Source: JAWSVE01 sp050789445 (lineage in GTDB: Bacteria; Pseudomonadota; Gammaproteobacteria; Pseudomonadales; Cellvibrionaceae). From it: a DNA stretch of 64,000 nucleotides. The translations under genes and the position numbers were made by a program. Positions 18,825-26,912 of this stretch are shown here, in pieces; positions within the stretch are counted from its first letter, which is position 1, and every line of letters starts with the position of its first letter. The notes below the pieces were generated by a model, which saw only the letters and a list, made by a program, of their open reading frames with translations, was not told the origin of the DNA and did no database searches. The stretch is from NCBI GenBank assembly GCA_050789445.1, contig JAILXR010000001.1:372001-436000 (forward strand), written 5' to 3'.

Positions 18825-20576
18825 ATGGCTTTAGTAATCAATACCAACGTAGCATCACTTAATTCTCAGCGTCAGTTGATGAATTCTGGCAATGCGCTTG
18901 ATCGTGCGACCGAGCGTTTATCTTCGGGTAACCGAATTAACTCAGCAAAAGACGACGCAGCAGGTTTAGCAATTGCTAACCGAATGACTTCGCAAATTCG
19001 TGGTTTGGACCAAGCAGTTCGTAACGCGAATGACGGCGTGTCTTTGATTCAAACAGCAGAAGGCGCAATGCAAGAAGCAACAAATATCTTGCAACGTATG
19101 CGTGAACTATCAATACAATCTGCTAACGGAATTTATTCTGATGGCGATCGTAAAACACTGAATGCGGAAGTAGTTCAGCTTAAAGACGAGCTTGACCGAA
19201 TTGCAGATACAACTACCTTTAACGGCCAAGCGTTACTCGATGGCAGTATTGGTGAAACGACATTGCAAGTCGGTTCTCAAGCCAACCAAACAATGACAGT
19301 GAAAGTAGGAAGCTTTAACACAAGTCAATTGGGCGGTAGTGCAGGTGATATCGTTGGTGAAGCAACCGCAGCCGGTTTGGCTTCTTTAACTGCATTAGCT
19401 GTAACAGGTGATATCACAGTTAATGACACAGCTATCACAGGATTTACTGCTGCAGCTACAACAGTTAATTTAGCTCTGGCCAGTATGAATGCTGACCTTG
19501 ATGGTAAAGGCGCTCAAGTTTCTACACAGGTTGAAGTAACGGGAACCAGTAATGGTTCTGGTGTTTTATCAGGTACTTCAAATGAATTAACGTTGACCTT
19601 AACGGATGGCAATAATAACGCACAAACCTATATTCTGACTGATACAGAAAATATGGATGATCTTGTTGCAAAAATTAATGACGAAACAGGCATTCAAGCA
19701 AGTATCAATGATGTTGGTCGCTTAGTGTTAAATGCACAAGGCGCGACGTCTATACAGGTAGCTGGTACTGGTAATGCGCTAACTAATTCTGGTTTAACTG
19801 CAGCTACAACGAATTTTGGTTTGGTGTTTAATGACACAAGTGCCGATAAATCAGGTGTAAAAATTGAAGGAGGAACAATTAGTGCTGCTGAGGTTGCTGC
19901 ACTTGGCATTGATATGCAAGACGACAACGGCAATATCCAAGGTGTTGCCGTCACAGCGGATAGTGATACTGGTCCAGTTGGTGCTAACTTGGCAAAAGGT
20001 GATTTAATTATTAATGGCATTGAAATTGGTGCTATCACAATTGACACCACGCCTGCGTTATCTGCTGCTGAAGCCATTAAAGTGATTAACGAATCTTCGG
20101 ATGAGACGGGTGTTGTTGCCTTCGCAGGGTCTACTACATCAGGTATTGGTTTACGTTCAACAAATGGCGATGAAATTTCTATTGAGTATGCAGAGTCAGC
20201 TACACCGGCGAACGTTTTGGCGGCAACTGGCTTGCAAGAACGTAATGCAAGTGAAGGTTCAGGTTCTGTTGCAAGTATCAATATTTCAACAGCAGCGGGC
20301 GCACAAAAAGCGATTGGTATTCTTGATTCGGCCATCGAAGAAGTGAACGCGACTCGATCTGACTTAGGTGCGATCAATAACCGTTTAGACTTTACTGTGT
20401 CAAACTTGTCAAACGTTTCTGAGAAAACTGCAGCGGCTCGTTCGCGAATCATGGACGCAGACTTCGCAGCGGAAACAGCTTCATTAAGTCGAGCACAAGT
20501 ATTGCAACAGGCTGCCACAGCAATGTTGGCTCAGTCTAATGCTAGACCACAACAAGTACTTTCTTTACTTCAATAA
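18825..20576 (+). CDS. fliC: Flagellin FliC (only flagellin in the window)
   Basis: FliC is the filament subunit. The conserved D0/D1 N-terminus (residues 1 to about 175: INTNVASLNSQRQL, ERLSSGNRINSAKDDAAGLA, NDGVSLIQTAEGAM) and the C-terminal D1/D0 (about 490-583, ending near QVLSLLQ) bracket a long exposed domain rich in Ala, Thr, Asn and Asp. The length of 583 is larger than a minimal flagellin. GTAGGAGAAG gives a strong ribosome site. It is driven by the sigma28 site at 18705. Confidence 0.97.
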   Translation: MALVINTNVASLNSQRQLMNSGNALDRATERLSSGNRINSAKDDAAGLAIANRMTSQIRGLDQAVRNANDGVSLIQTAEGAMQEATNILQRMRELSIQSANGIYSDGDRKTLNAEVVQLKDELDRIADTTTFNGQALLDGSIGETTLQVGSQANQTMTVKVGSFNTSQLGGSAGDIVGEATAAGLASLTALAVTGDITVNDTAITGFTAAATTVNLALASMNADLDGKGAQVSTQVEVTGTSNGSGVLSGTSNELTLTLTDGNNNAQTYILTDTENMDDLVAKINDETGIQASINDVGRLVLNAQGATSIQVAGTGNALTNSGLTAATTNFGLVFNDTSADKSGVKIEGGTISAAEVAALGIDMQDDNGNIQGVAVTADSDTGPVGANLAKGDLIINGIEIGAITIDTTPALSAAEAIKVINESSDETGVVAFAGSTTSGIGLRSTNGDEISIEYAESATPANVLAATGLQERNASEGSGSVASINISTAAGAQKAIGILDSAIEEVNATRSDLGAINNRLDFTVSNLSNVSEKTAAARSRIMDADFAAETASLSRAQVLQQAATAMLAQSNARPQQVLSLLQ

Positions 20577-20609
20577 TTATTGAGAACGCATTGGATAAAA
20601 GAAAGCAGG

Positions 20610-20648
20610 GTCGTAACGTTGTTAAGATATTTTTATCAGCGTTACGAC
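20610..20648 (+). repeat. 9-bp inverted repeat between fliC and flaG
   Basis: GTCGTAACG (20610-20618) and CGTTACGAC (20640-20648) are perfect complements, with a 21-base AT-rich loop that can pair a little further. No T-run follows, only AAGGTAAGAGG, the flaG ribosome region. This favours an mRNA stem-loop, perhaps guarding the fliC message end, over a full terminator. Confidence 0.65.
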
Positions 20649-20666
20649 AAGGTAAGAGGTTAGGAT

Positions 20667-21107
20667 ATGAATGAAGTAACGAATTCCAATTTGCAAAATT
20701 TACAATTGAGAACAAGTACGGTTTCATCCAAACCCGATGCCGGTAAGGTAGAGCAAGGCGGCAAATCTTTGCCGTCCGTTGCCGTTTCTGAACAATTATC
20801 AGAAAAGGGAAAAATCGTTTCAACAGAAAAACTCAGTAATCAATCTGAATCAGTGTCTCAGAAACAAGAGAATATTGAATCAGCCGTTGCGGATATGAAT
20901 GAATATATTCAATCAACTCAACGAGATATCGAGTTTAATGTAGACGATTCGTTAGGTCGAACCATTGTTTCAGTGGTGGATAGGGAAAGCCAAGAAGTTA
21001 TTCGACAAATACCTGATGAAAAGTTTTTGAAGATGGCACGACAATTGAAGGAAGATATGGCAGCAGGGACTGACGAGCCACTCCATCTTATCAGTGCTAG
21101 GGCTTAA
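20667..21107 (+). CDS. flaG: FlaG family protein
   Basis: FlaG proteins affect filament length in several polar flagellates. The 146-residue product has a variable polar N-terminus and a conserved C-terminal region (about residues 75-135) with NVDDSLGRTIVSVVDRESQEVIRQIP, the diagnostic part of the family. It follows fliC and ends before a strong terminator, as in Pseudomonas and Vibrio. Confidence 0.93.
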   Translation: MNEVTNSNLQNLQLRTSTVSSKPDAGKVEQGGKSLPSVAVSEQLSEKGKIVSTEKLSNQSESVSQKQENIESAVADMNEYIQSTQRDIEFNVDDSLGRTIVSVVDRESQEVIRQIPDEKFLKMARQLKEDMAAGTDEPLHLISARA

Positions 21108-21191
21108 TGATTAAATCGGTAATGGATTATTGACTGAAAGCTCATTTTCGTAACGTTTATCAAAACAATATGAAAAGAAGGAAATAAAAAA

Positions 21192-21217
21192 GGAGTGCAT
21201 GTTGCACTCCTTTTTTT
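21192..21217 (+). terminator. Intrinsic terminator after flaG
   Basis: GGAGTGCA (21192-21199), loop TGT and TGCACTCC (21203-21210) make a perfect 8-bp stem, with an A-run before and seven T after. It should end the fliC-flaG transcript. Confidence 0.93.
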
Positions 21218-21259
21218 GTTTCGAATTTTTGTTCTTTTTTTGAATAAAAATAATTATGA

Positions 21260-21615
21260 GGAATAATGAAAAATTGCCTATAGTTTATCTAATAACAGCC
21301 GATGAATGTTTTAGGATGAGAAGTATTGATCAAGGAGGAAATAGAAAATTTAGTATAGCGTTATAAAGATATAAAGGTTAGATAATACTGCAAAGGACTG
21401 GTTCAAGGATGATGAGATAGAAATAGGGATGTAATCAAAGGAAAGTGAAAGGGACGAACTCTAATGGATTTTGAGTCAATGGATTAAGAAGAGAATGAAA
21501 AATTAAAAGGATAGAATTTAAAGGATAGGAGATAAAAGGATTTTTCCATAGGATGGATGTTGAGAGCCATAGTTGTCGCCACAAGGAGGTGGCAGTGCTG
21601 GCTCTTTATTTTTTC
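21260..21615 (+). ncRNA. Candidate CsrB/RsmZ-like GGA-rich RNA or CsrA/RsmA-regulated leader of fliD
   Basis: By hand count the plus strand has 18 GGA triplets from 21260 to 21588, in contexts such as TAGGATG, AAGGATG, AAGGATA and AAGGAGG. The minus strand has about one. The segment ends in a hairpin with AAGGAG in its loop and a T-run, about where a CsrB-size RNA (about 350 nt) would end. A weak -35/-10 pair (TTGTTC 21229, AATTAT 21252, 17 apart) lies upstream. CsrB/RsmY/RsmZ RNAs bind CsrA/RsmA through repeated GGA. Expression and binding are inferred; an untranslated leader of fliD is the main alternative. Confidence 0.45.
21563..21614 (+). terminator. Hairpin with AAGGAG loop and T-run upstream of fliD
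   Basis: The outer stem is AGAGCCA (21563-21569) with TGGCTCT (21599-21605). The inner stem is GCCAC (21578-21582) with GTGGC (21589-21593), closing a 6-base AAGGAG loop. TTATTTTTT follows. It ends about 46 bases before the fliD ATG, so it could terminate an upstream RNA or act as an attenuator in the fliD leader. Confidence 0.65.
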
Positions 21616-21660
21616 TAGTAACTGTTTTATTCAATACCTTAACGAGTGTCATAGGAGTCA

Positions 21661-23682
21661 ATGATGATTCAAAATATCGTAAACACACTGGGCGGTGGTT
21701 CCGGTATTGATACCTTGTCACTTGTTGATCAGTTGGTTGAATTACAAGCTGCACCAGAAACTCAACGGTTAGACACTAAGGAAGAGTTACTGGGCGTTCA
21801 AATTTCAGATTTTGGATTGTTGCGCAGTTCTTTAGGTAAGTTAGAAACAGCTGTAGGCGCATTGTCTAACTCTGACACCTTTGATGCCAAATCCCTTTCC
21901 ATACCTGACACCTCTCTTATCGCATTAACCAAATTAGATTCAAAAGCCGTCAGCGGTAGCTATCAAATAAAGATCGAAGATGTTGCGCAGGCGCAATCAT
22001 TAAGTAGTGCTATTTATGCGAGTGAAGACGCTGCTGTTGGGACTGGTTCGTTAACTATTCGTTTCGGCGATTGGAATGGTGCGCTCGATACTTTTGCCGT
22101 TAACGCCGAAAGAACTGGCGCCACGATCGATATCGATGACACCAATAATAGCTTACAAGGATTACGTGATGCTATTAATGATGCAGACATTGGAGTGCAA
22201 GCTAGTATCGTTAGTGATGGAGGTAGCTATCGTTTAATGGTGACAGGTCCATCCGGCGCAAGTAATGAGTTAGAAATTGTTGCTGCTGAAGGTGCAAGTC
22301 CTGGTCTTGCGAGCTTTGATTTTAATGAAGCATCACAATCACTCACGCAAGAACTAGAAGGAAAAGATGCACAGATTCGTTTAAATGGTTTGTTAGTGTC
22401 TCGTCCATCAAACACAATCACTGATTTAGTCGATGGTCTAGAATTTGATATTTTTAATAGTTCGCCGACGGAAGTAATCAATCTTTCTATTTCACACGAT
22501 AAAGAAATTGCTGAAACAGCAATTCGTGATTTTGTCGATGCCTACAATTTGTTTCTAGAAGAAGTTGAGGTTTTAACTGGTTTTGATTCTGAGCTAGGGG
22601 ACTTTGGTAGTTTAAAAAATGATTCAATGGCGGATAATTTAATTAACAATGTTAGGCGATTTATGGGAGCAGAGGTTCCTGGAATCGGAGAAGGATTCAC
22701 TGTTTTAGCTAACTTGGGTATTCGTACACAGTTAGATGGTAGTTTAGAAATTAATGAAGACCCTAGTGAATCGAATACTAATTTCAGAGCGGCAATGGAT
22801 ACCAATTTTGATCTGGTAAAAGAATTGTTCACGCCACAATTTAATTCCAGTGATTCAAAAATAGAAGTGACTGGTTCTGGTAAAAAAACGCAACCGGGTA
22901 CTTATGATGTTGTTATTACACAAGAGGCAACACAAGGTATTTTAAATGGTGCCGCCTTTGGTGTTGGCTTTCCAATAGATACAACGGGTAAAGATTATTC
23001 ATTCGATATCACTGTTGATGGTCAGACGGCATCGATTACCTTACCGAGTGCGAAGACTTATACCACTGGAGAGGAGCTTGCTGCAGAGATTCAATCGTTA
23101 ATTAATCTTGATGCCACGTTACAAGAAAATAGAATTAGTTTATCTGCTACTTTCAACAGTGGTTCAGGCGGTTTAGATTTTACTTCAGACAGCTTCGGAA
23201 GCTCTAGCGTAGTCAATATATCTGCAATAGGCGCAGACGCCGGAGAGATAGGCTTGTCAGTTGTGGATGGTACAGCTGGAGTTAATGTTGAAGGAACTAT
23301 CGATGGTAAAGAGGCTTTTGGCTTTGGAAATGTACTACTGCCGACGATTGGAAGCCCTGCAGAGGGCCTGAAAATGATTATTAAACCGGGTGCTACAACA
23401 GGTAGCATTACTTTTTCTCAAGGGTTTAGTGGCGGTATGACTAGACTGATGGATAGCTTTTTAGCTAGTAACGGTTTAATTTCTGAAAGAGAAAAAAACA
23501 TTAATGAATCCTTAGATGATATTGATGAAGATAGAGCTTCTCTAGAAAGAAGAACCGAAGCGTTTCGCTCTCGAATGGAAAGTCAATTTCTAGCGATGGA
23601 GCTGATAGTTAGAAGTTTAAATAATACTGGTACATTCTTAGATGGTATTGGTGATCGTTTACCATTTACGGCTCCTCGTTAA
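21661..23682 (+). CDS. fliD: Filament cap protein FliD, large
   Basis: FliD (HAP2) caps the filament and promotes flagellin folding at the tip. The N-terminus has GGGSGIDTLSLVDQLVELQ, as in FliD; the C-terminus has the long coiled-coil region REKNINESLDDIDEDRASLERR and SQFLAMELIVRSLNNTG. The length of 673 is larger than usual (about 450-480), through a longer exposed middle. Two tandem ATGs (21661, 21664) exist; AGGAG at 21653-21657 fits either. Confidence 0.94.
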   Translation: MMIQNIVNTLGGGSGIDTLSLVDQLVELQAAPETQRLDTKEELLGVQISDFGLLRSSLGKLETAVGALSNSDTFDAKSLSIPDTSLIALTKLDSKAVSGSYQIKIEDVAQAQSLSSAIYASEDAAVGTGSLTIRFGDWNGALDTFAVNAERTGATIDIDDTNNSLQGLRDAINDADIGVQASIVSDGGSYRLMVTGPSGASNELEIVAAEGASPGLASFDFNEASQSLTQELEGKDAQIRLNGLLVSRPSNTITDLVDGLEFDIFNSSPTEVINLSISHDKEIAETAIRDFVDAYNLFLEEVEVLTGFDSELGDFGSLKNDSMADNLINNVRRFMGAEVPGIGEGFTVLANLGIRTQLDGSLEINEDPSESNTNFRAAMDTNFDLVKELFTPQFNSSDSKIEVTGSGKKTQPGTYDVVITQEATQGILNGAAFGVGFPIDTTGKDYSFDITVDGQTASITLPSAKTYTTGEELAAEIQSLINLDATLQENRISLSATFNSGSGGLDFTSDSFGSSSVVNISAIGADAGEIGLSVVDGTAGVNVEGTIDGKEAFGFGNVLLPTIGSPAEGLKMIIKPGATTGSITFSQGFSGGMTRLMDSFLASNGLISEREKNINESLDDIDEDRASLERRTEAFRSRMESQFLAMELIVRSLNNTGTFLDGIGDRLPFTAPR

Positions 23683-23869
23683 TAGGCTGTTGATTGTTAC
23701 GTATACACTCATCTAACACTTTGTCTTCATTGTAAATTTTCTTGTCTGTTTATATCCTGTTTTAGCTGAATCACAGAATCATCATCGATCTATCAGAATG
23801 TCCTTTTAACTAAATCTTATTTTTATTTCTTTTATCTTACTTTTTATGTCTTAAACTATATTTTTTCTG

Positions 23870-23896
23870 TAAAGAAATTTGGTTTATTGCCGTTAT
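23870..23896 (+). promoter_or_regulatory. Possible sigma28 promoter of fliS
   Basis: TAAAGAAA (23870-23877), 11 bases, then GCCGTTAT (23889-23896). The first half is a good FliA -35 and the second matches GCCGATAA at 6 of 8 places. It lies 74 bases before fliS in an otherwise featureless 287-base gap. Confidence 0.45.
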
Positions 23897-23969
23897 TATG
23901 AGTAACGATCCATAAAAGATAAACAATAATGTCAGCTCTTGATATTGTGATAAACCAAAGGAAGTAGAC

Positions 23970-24359
23970 ATGAATATGTATAATTCGGCGGCGGCTTATT
24001 CTAATGTACATATAGAATCACGAGTGACTGATGCTTCTCCTCATCGATTAATTCAAATGCTTTTTGAAGGCGCTTTAGAGCGGATAGCGCAAGCCAAGGG
24101 AGCGATGCGTCAGAATCAAATTGAGCGCAAAGGAAGTTTAATTAACAAAGCTGTAAGCATTGTAGGTGGGTTACAGGGTGCGTTGGAGGATAATGGTGAT
24201 ACTAGTTTAAGTGTTGATTTGGATGCTCTGTATGACTATATGATTCGTCGGCTAATAGAAGCTAATTCTAAAAACGATGAAAAGCTCCTTGATGAAGTGG
24301 CAGGTCTTATTCATGAGATAAAAAGTGCTTGGGATACAATCGCACCGGAGGTGGTGTAA
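23970..24359 (+). CDS. fliS: Flagellin export chaperone FliS
   Basis: FliS binds the flagellin C-terminus in the cytoplasm, prevents early polymerisation and guides export. The 129-residue helical product begins NMYNSAAAYSNVHIESRV and has SPHRLIQMLFEGALERIAQAKGAM (about residues 24-47) and LYDYMIRRLIEAN, the standard FliS blocks. It overlaps the next gene by one base (TAATG), implying translational coupling. Confidence 0.96.
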   Translation: MNMYNSAAAYSNVHIESRVTDASPHRLIQMLFEGALERIAQAKGAMRQNQIERKGSLINKAVSIVGGLQGALEDNGDTSLSVDLDALYDYMIRRLIEANSKNDEKLLDEVAGLIHEIKSAWDTIAPEVV

Positions 24360-24652
24360 TGTCAGTCACATATCTTCATATTGTGAACAATGATACAACA
24401 GAAGTTACTGTTGATTTAAACGCGTTATGTGCAATTAAAGAGAGTATGTATCAGGCTTTGATTGATCAAGATTGGTCTGAGCTAAAGTGTCTAGATCGTA
24501 TTTGTGAAAGGATTGTGAATCGATTGTGCATGAAAGACCATGCTTATATGAAAAAAGTAATGGGTCAATTAAGTGAAATAAAACAAATCTATAAAATGGC
24601 ATTAGAAGAAATGCACCCAGTAAAAAATAAAACGCCATTGAAAGCGGTTTGA
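24359..24652 (+). CDS. fliT: FliT-like small flagellar chaperone (second copy)
   Basis: A 97-residue helical protein in the fliT place directly after fliS. Start chosen at 24359, the ATG that overlaps the fliS stop by one base and has GGAGGTGG just upstream; a longer frame from 24329 would overlap fliS needlessly. The helix pattern LCAIKESMYQALIDQDWSEL is FliT-like. FliT proteins escort the cap FliD and can modulate flagellar transcription. Sequence similarity is weak, so the symbol rests on position as well. Confidence 0.7.
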   Translation: MSVTYLHIVNNDTTEVTVDLNALCAIKESMYQALIDQDWSELKCLDRICERIVNRLCMKDHAYMKKVMGQLSEIKQIYKMALEEMHPVKNKTPLKAV

Positions 24653-24848
24653 TTTTTATTGTAAACCTCAAATAATTTATTGATTCCAACGATTAAACTC
24701 ACTAATAATATCAGTAAACAAATCATTAGTTATAATGAATGAGAGCTGGTTTATATCTAGTAAAATTCAAACCTTGCCCCAAAGGTATAATGAAATCAGC
24801 AAATAAAACGCTCATCTATTATTACAAATTTAATGGTAGTCGACTCTG

Positions 24849-24869
24849 TAGTACGCTAATTGCGTACTA
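24849..24869. repeat. Perfect 8-bp-arm palindrome upstream of fleQ
   Basis: TAGTACGC, spacer TAATT, GCGTACTA. No T-run follows, so it is more like an operator than a terminator. It lies 343 bases before fleQ. The binding protein is unknown. Confidence 0.6.
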
Positions 24870-24918
24870 ACTTGCTAGTAAAGTAAATCCATACTGTCCA
24901 GAAATATCACAAAAAATA

Positions 24919-24934
24919 TGACAAATATTTGTCA
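24919..24934. repeat. 16-bp perfect palindrome upstream of fleQ
   Basis: TGACAAATATTTGTCA is a perfect dyad with the 5-6-5 half-site geometry of CRP/Vfr-type sites (TGACA-N6-TGTCA), although the half-sites differ from TGTGA. In Pseudomonas Vfr controls fleQ. Identity of the regulator here is speculative. Confidence 0.55.
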
Positions 24935-25211
24935 AAAAAAATCATTTTCATTTTTCTTTGTATTTTCTGACGCCAACAATTTGACCTTCGCTAATTGCTT
25001 GACTATTACTAAGAACAGCACAGCCAACCTGTTGACTGATTCACAAAAAAACGTGAACTTCATTCGGGACAGACTAATGAGTGATTGGCTATGTCATAGA
25101 GGGAATCAAGGAAAAATATTAAGTTGATTCCGCAGTCTTTAATAGAAAGTGTTAGTGATTTCTTCGGTAATATAGAAACGCTAATGTCTAAGTAGTAGGG
25201 TTGAAGGACAT

Positions 25212-26690
25212 ATGTGGCGAGATAATAAAGTTTTGGTTGTTGATGACGATGCAGGCCGACGTCATGATCTAAAAGTAGTTCTTGATTTTCTAGGGGAAAC
25301 ATCCATCTGCACTACATGCAGTGACTGGAAAGAAACGGCAGCACAGCACGCAGAAAGCACTCAAGAGTTTGTTGTCGTCATACTGGGAGATTGTGATCAA
25401 TCACTTGCTCTTGGCGACAGATTGAACGCTATACGTGATTGGGATTCAGGTTGCCCAATTATCCTCGCCGGTGAGAATCAACGTATTGATGAGGACTGGG
25501 ATCCTTATTTAAAACATATGGTGATTGAGACGGTTGATCACCCTTTAACTTATAGTAATTTACTCGACACACTTCATAAGGCAGATCGTTATCGTCAAGC
25601 ATTCGCTTCACAGCAAAAAGAAGGGAAGCGTCGTCCAGCTCATTTATTCAGAAGCCTTGTTGGAACCAGTGAAAAAATTCATGCCGTTCGTGAAATGATG
25701 GAACGTGTTGCAGATAATGATGTAACGGTTCTTATCACCGGTGAATCTGGTACTGGGAAAGAGGTAGTTGCTCGAAATCTTCATCGAAACTCTCCAAGAA
25801 ATAAAGGCCCATTTGTTCCAGTCAATTGCGGCGCCATTCCTGCTGAATTATTAGAGAGTGAATTATTTGGCCACGAAAAAGGTGCTTTTACTGGCGCAAT
25901 AGCCTCTCGTGCAGGCCGTTTCGAAATGGCGGAAGGCGGAACTTTATTCCTTGATGAAATAGGGGATATGCCACTAGCCATGCAAGTTAAAATTTTGCGA
26001 GTACTTCAAGAAAAAACTTGTGAGCGTGTCGGTGGTACAAAGAGCTACAAGACAAATGTTAGAGTGATTGCAGCGACTCATCGCAATTTAGATAAAATGA
26101 TTGAAGAGGGTGGTTTTCGAGAAGACCTCTACTATCGACTTAATGTTTTTCCAATCGAAATGCCTTCTCTACGAGAACGCTCTGAAGATATCCCATTGTT
26201 AATGAATGAACTTGTTTCGCGTTTAGAAAGCGAACAAAGGGGTTCTATTCGATTTAATTCTGGTGCTGTCATATCCCTTTGCCGACACGAATGGTCTGGT
26301 AATGTAAGAGAAATGGCCAACCTTGTTGAACGCATGGCAATCATGCATCCGCGTGGAGTGGTGGGCGTATCTGATTTGCCCGAAAAATATCGACATGTAG
26401 AACATGAAGAAGATGTCATTAATGCAATGCCTCAACTGACAGATAGCGTGTTACAAACTGAGCCAAGAACAGAATTTAAAAGTGAGCCTAAAGTGGCTAG
26501 CTTAGATGATAGAGCACTGTTACCTGAAAACGGAATCGATCTAAAAGAGTATCTAACGGGCCTCGAGCGTAACTTAATTCAACAAGCACTGGCAGATTCT
26601 GGCGGTGTTGTGGCTAGAGCAGCAGATCATTTAGCCATTCGTAGAACGACTCTTGTTGAAAAAATGCGAAAATATGGTTTGCAGCGTTAA
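25212..26690 (+). CDS. fleQ: Flagellar master regulator FleQ (sigma54 activator)
   Basis: FleQ/FlrA activates sigma54 class II flagellar genes and in Pseudomonas also responds to cyclic di-GMP and to FleN. It has a REC-like N-terminus with no canonical phospho-Asp, the LFRS motif (145-148) used for cyclic di-GMP binding in Pseudomonas FleQ, Walker A GESGTGKE (177-184), the sigma54-contact loop GAFTGA (224-229), Walker B LFLDEIGD (245-252) and a Fis-type HTH at the C-terminus (about 462-492). Length 492 is normal. GAAGGA precedes the ATG. A terminator follows at 26758. Confidence 0.97.
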   Translation: MWRDNKVLVVDDDAGRRHDLKVVLDFLGETSICTTCSDWKETAAQHAESTQEFVVVILGDCDQSLALGDRLNAIRDWDSGCPIILAGENQRIDEDWDPYLKHMVIETVDHPLTYSNLLDTLHKADRYRQAFASQQKEGKRRPAHLFRSLVGTSEKIHAVREMMERVADNDVTVLITGESGTGKEVVARNLHRNSPRNKGPFVPVNCGAIPAELLESELFGHEKGAFTGAIASRAGRFEMAEGGTLFLDEIGDMPLAMQVKILRVLQEKTCERVGGTKSYKTNVRVIAATHRNLDKMIEEGGFREDLYYRLNVFPIEMPSLRERSEDIPLLMNELVSRLESEQRGSIRFNSGAVISLCRHEWSGNVREMANLVERMAIMHPRGVVGVSDLPEKYRHVEHEEDVINAMPQLTDSVLQTEPRTEFKSEPKVASLDDRALLPENGIDLKEYLTGLERNLIQQALADSGGVVARAADHLAIRRTTLVEKMRKYGLQR

Positions 26691-26757
26691 TGTGAAAGCA
26701 CTAAAGACTGCCTAACCTTTTTATAAAAATCTAAAGATAGTTTTTTACGTCGAAACG

Positions 26758-26790
26758 AATCATCGTCAATATTTTTTGACGATGATTTTT
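26758..26790 (+). terminator. Intrinsic terminator after fleQ
   Basis: AATCATCGTCAA (26758-26769) pairs with TTGACGATGATT (26776-26787), a 12-bp stem with a 6-base loop, followed by TTT. It isolates fleQ from fleSR. Confidence 0.85.
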
Positions 26791-26883
26791 ACTCTCCATT
26801 TATTTACTTGCTATTCTTTCTGCTAATTCTATTTATCCCAGTTTTTTCTTAGTTATTTGTTGTGTTGATACTTTTCCCCTTTT

Positions 26884-26899
26884 TGGCAATAAATTGCCA
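26884..26899. promoter_or_regulatory. FleQ-box-like dyad upstream of fleSR
   Basis: TGGCAATAAATTGCCA is a perfect 7-bp-arm dyad. Its 14-base core GGCAATAAATTGCC matches the Pseudomonas FleQ box GTCAATAAATTGAC (recalled from the literature) at 12 of 14 places, with both differences symmetric. It ends about 14 bases before the -24 element of the fleSR promoter. Confidence 0.6.
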
Positions 26900-26912
26900 T
26901 TCTCTATTTTGT

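Larger units (their letters stand above)
21108..21660. other. Intergenic region flaG-fliD (553 bases)
   Basis: This is the second longest gene-free stretch. It holds the flaG terminator (21192-21217), a purine-rich GGA-dense segment (21260-21588) and a terminal hairpin with T-run (21563-21614). No coding frame, tRNA or insertion sequence is seen, and no GG-N10-GC sigma54 site with good flanks was found before fliD. Confidence 0.7.
24653..25211. other. Intergenic region upstream of fleQ (559 bases)
   Basis: This is the longest gene-free stretch. It holds two perfect dyads (24849-24869 and 24919-24934) and a FleQ-box-like GCCAACAATTTGAC (24972-24985, 11 of 14 to GTCAATAAATTGAC). No sigma54 or sigma28 site is seen, which fits a sigma70-driven master regulator. 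A 69-codon frame at 24918-25127 is AT-rich with no ribosome site and is not called. Confidence 0.6.

Noticed and set aside
19694..20518. Long antisense frame (274 codons) within fliC
   Set aside because: It mirrors the codon bias of flagellin on the other strand, has no ribosome site, and fliC is unambiguous.
21590..21604. GGTGGCAGTGCTGGC as a sigma54 promoter of fliD
   Set aside because: Spacing is 8 between TGGC and TGGC elements and it lies within the hairpin stem; no TTGC -12.
26884..26897. TTGGCAATAAATTGCC as a second fleS sigma54 promoter
   Set aside because: GG and GC are 9, not 10, bases apart, and it is a perfect dyad better explained as a regulator site.
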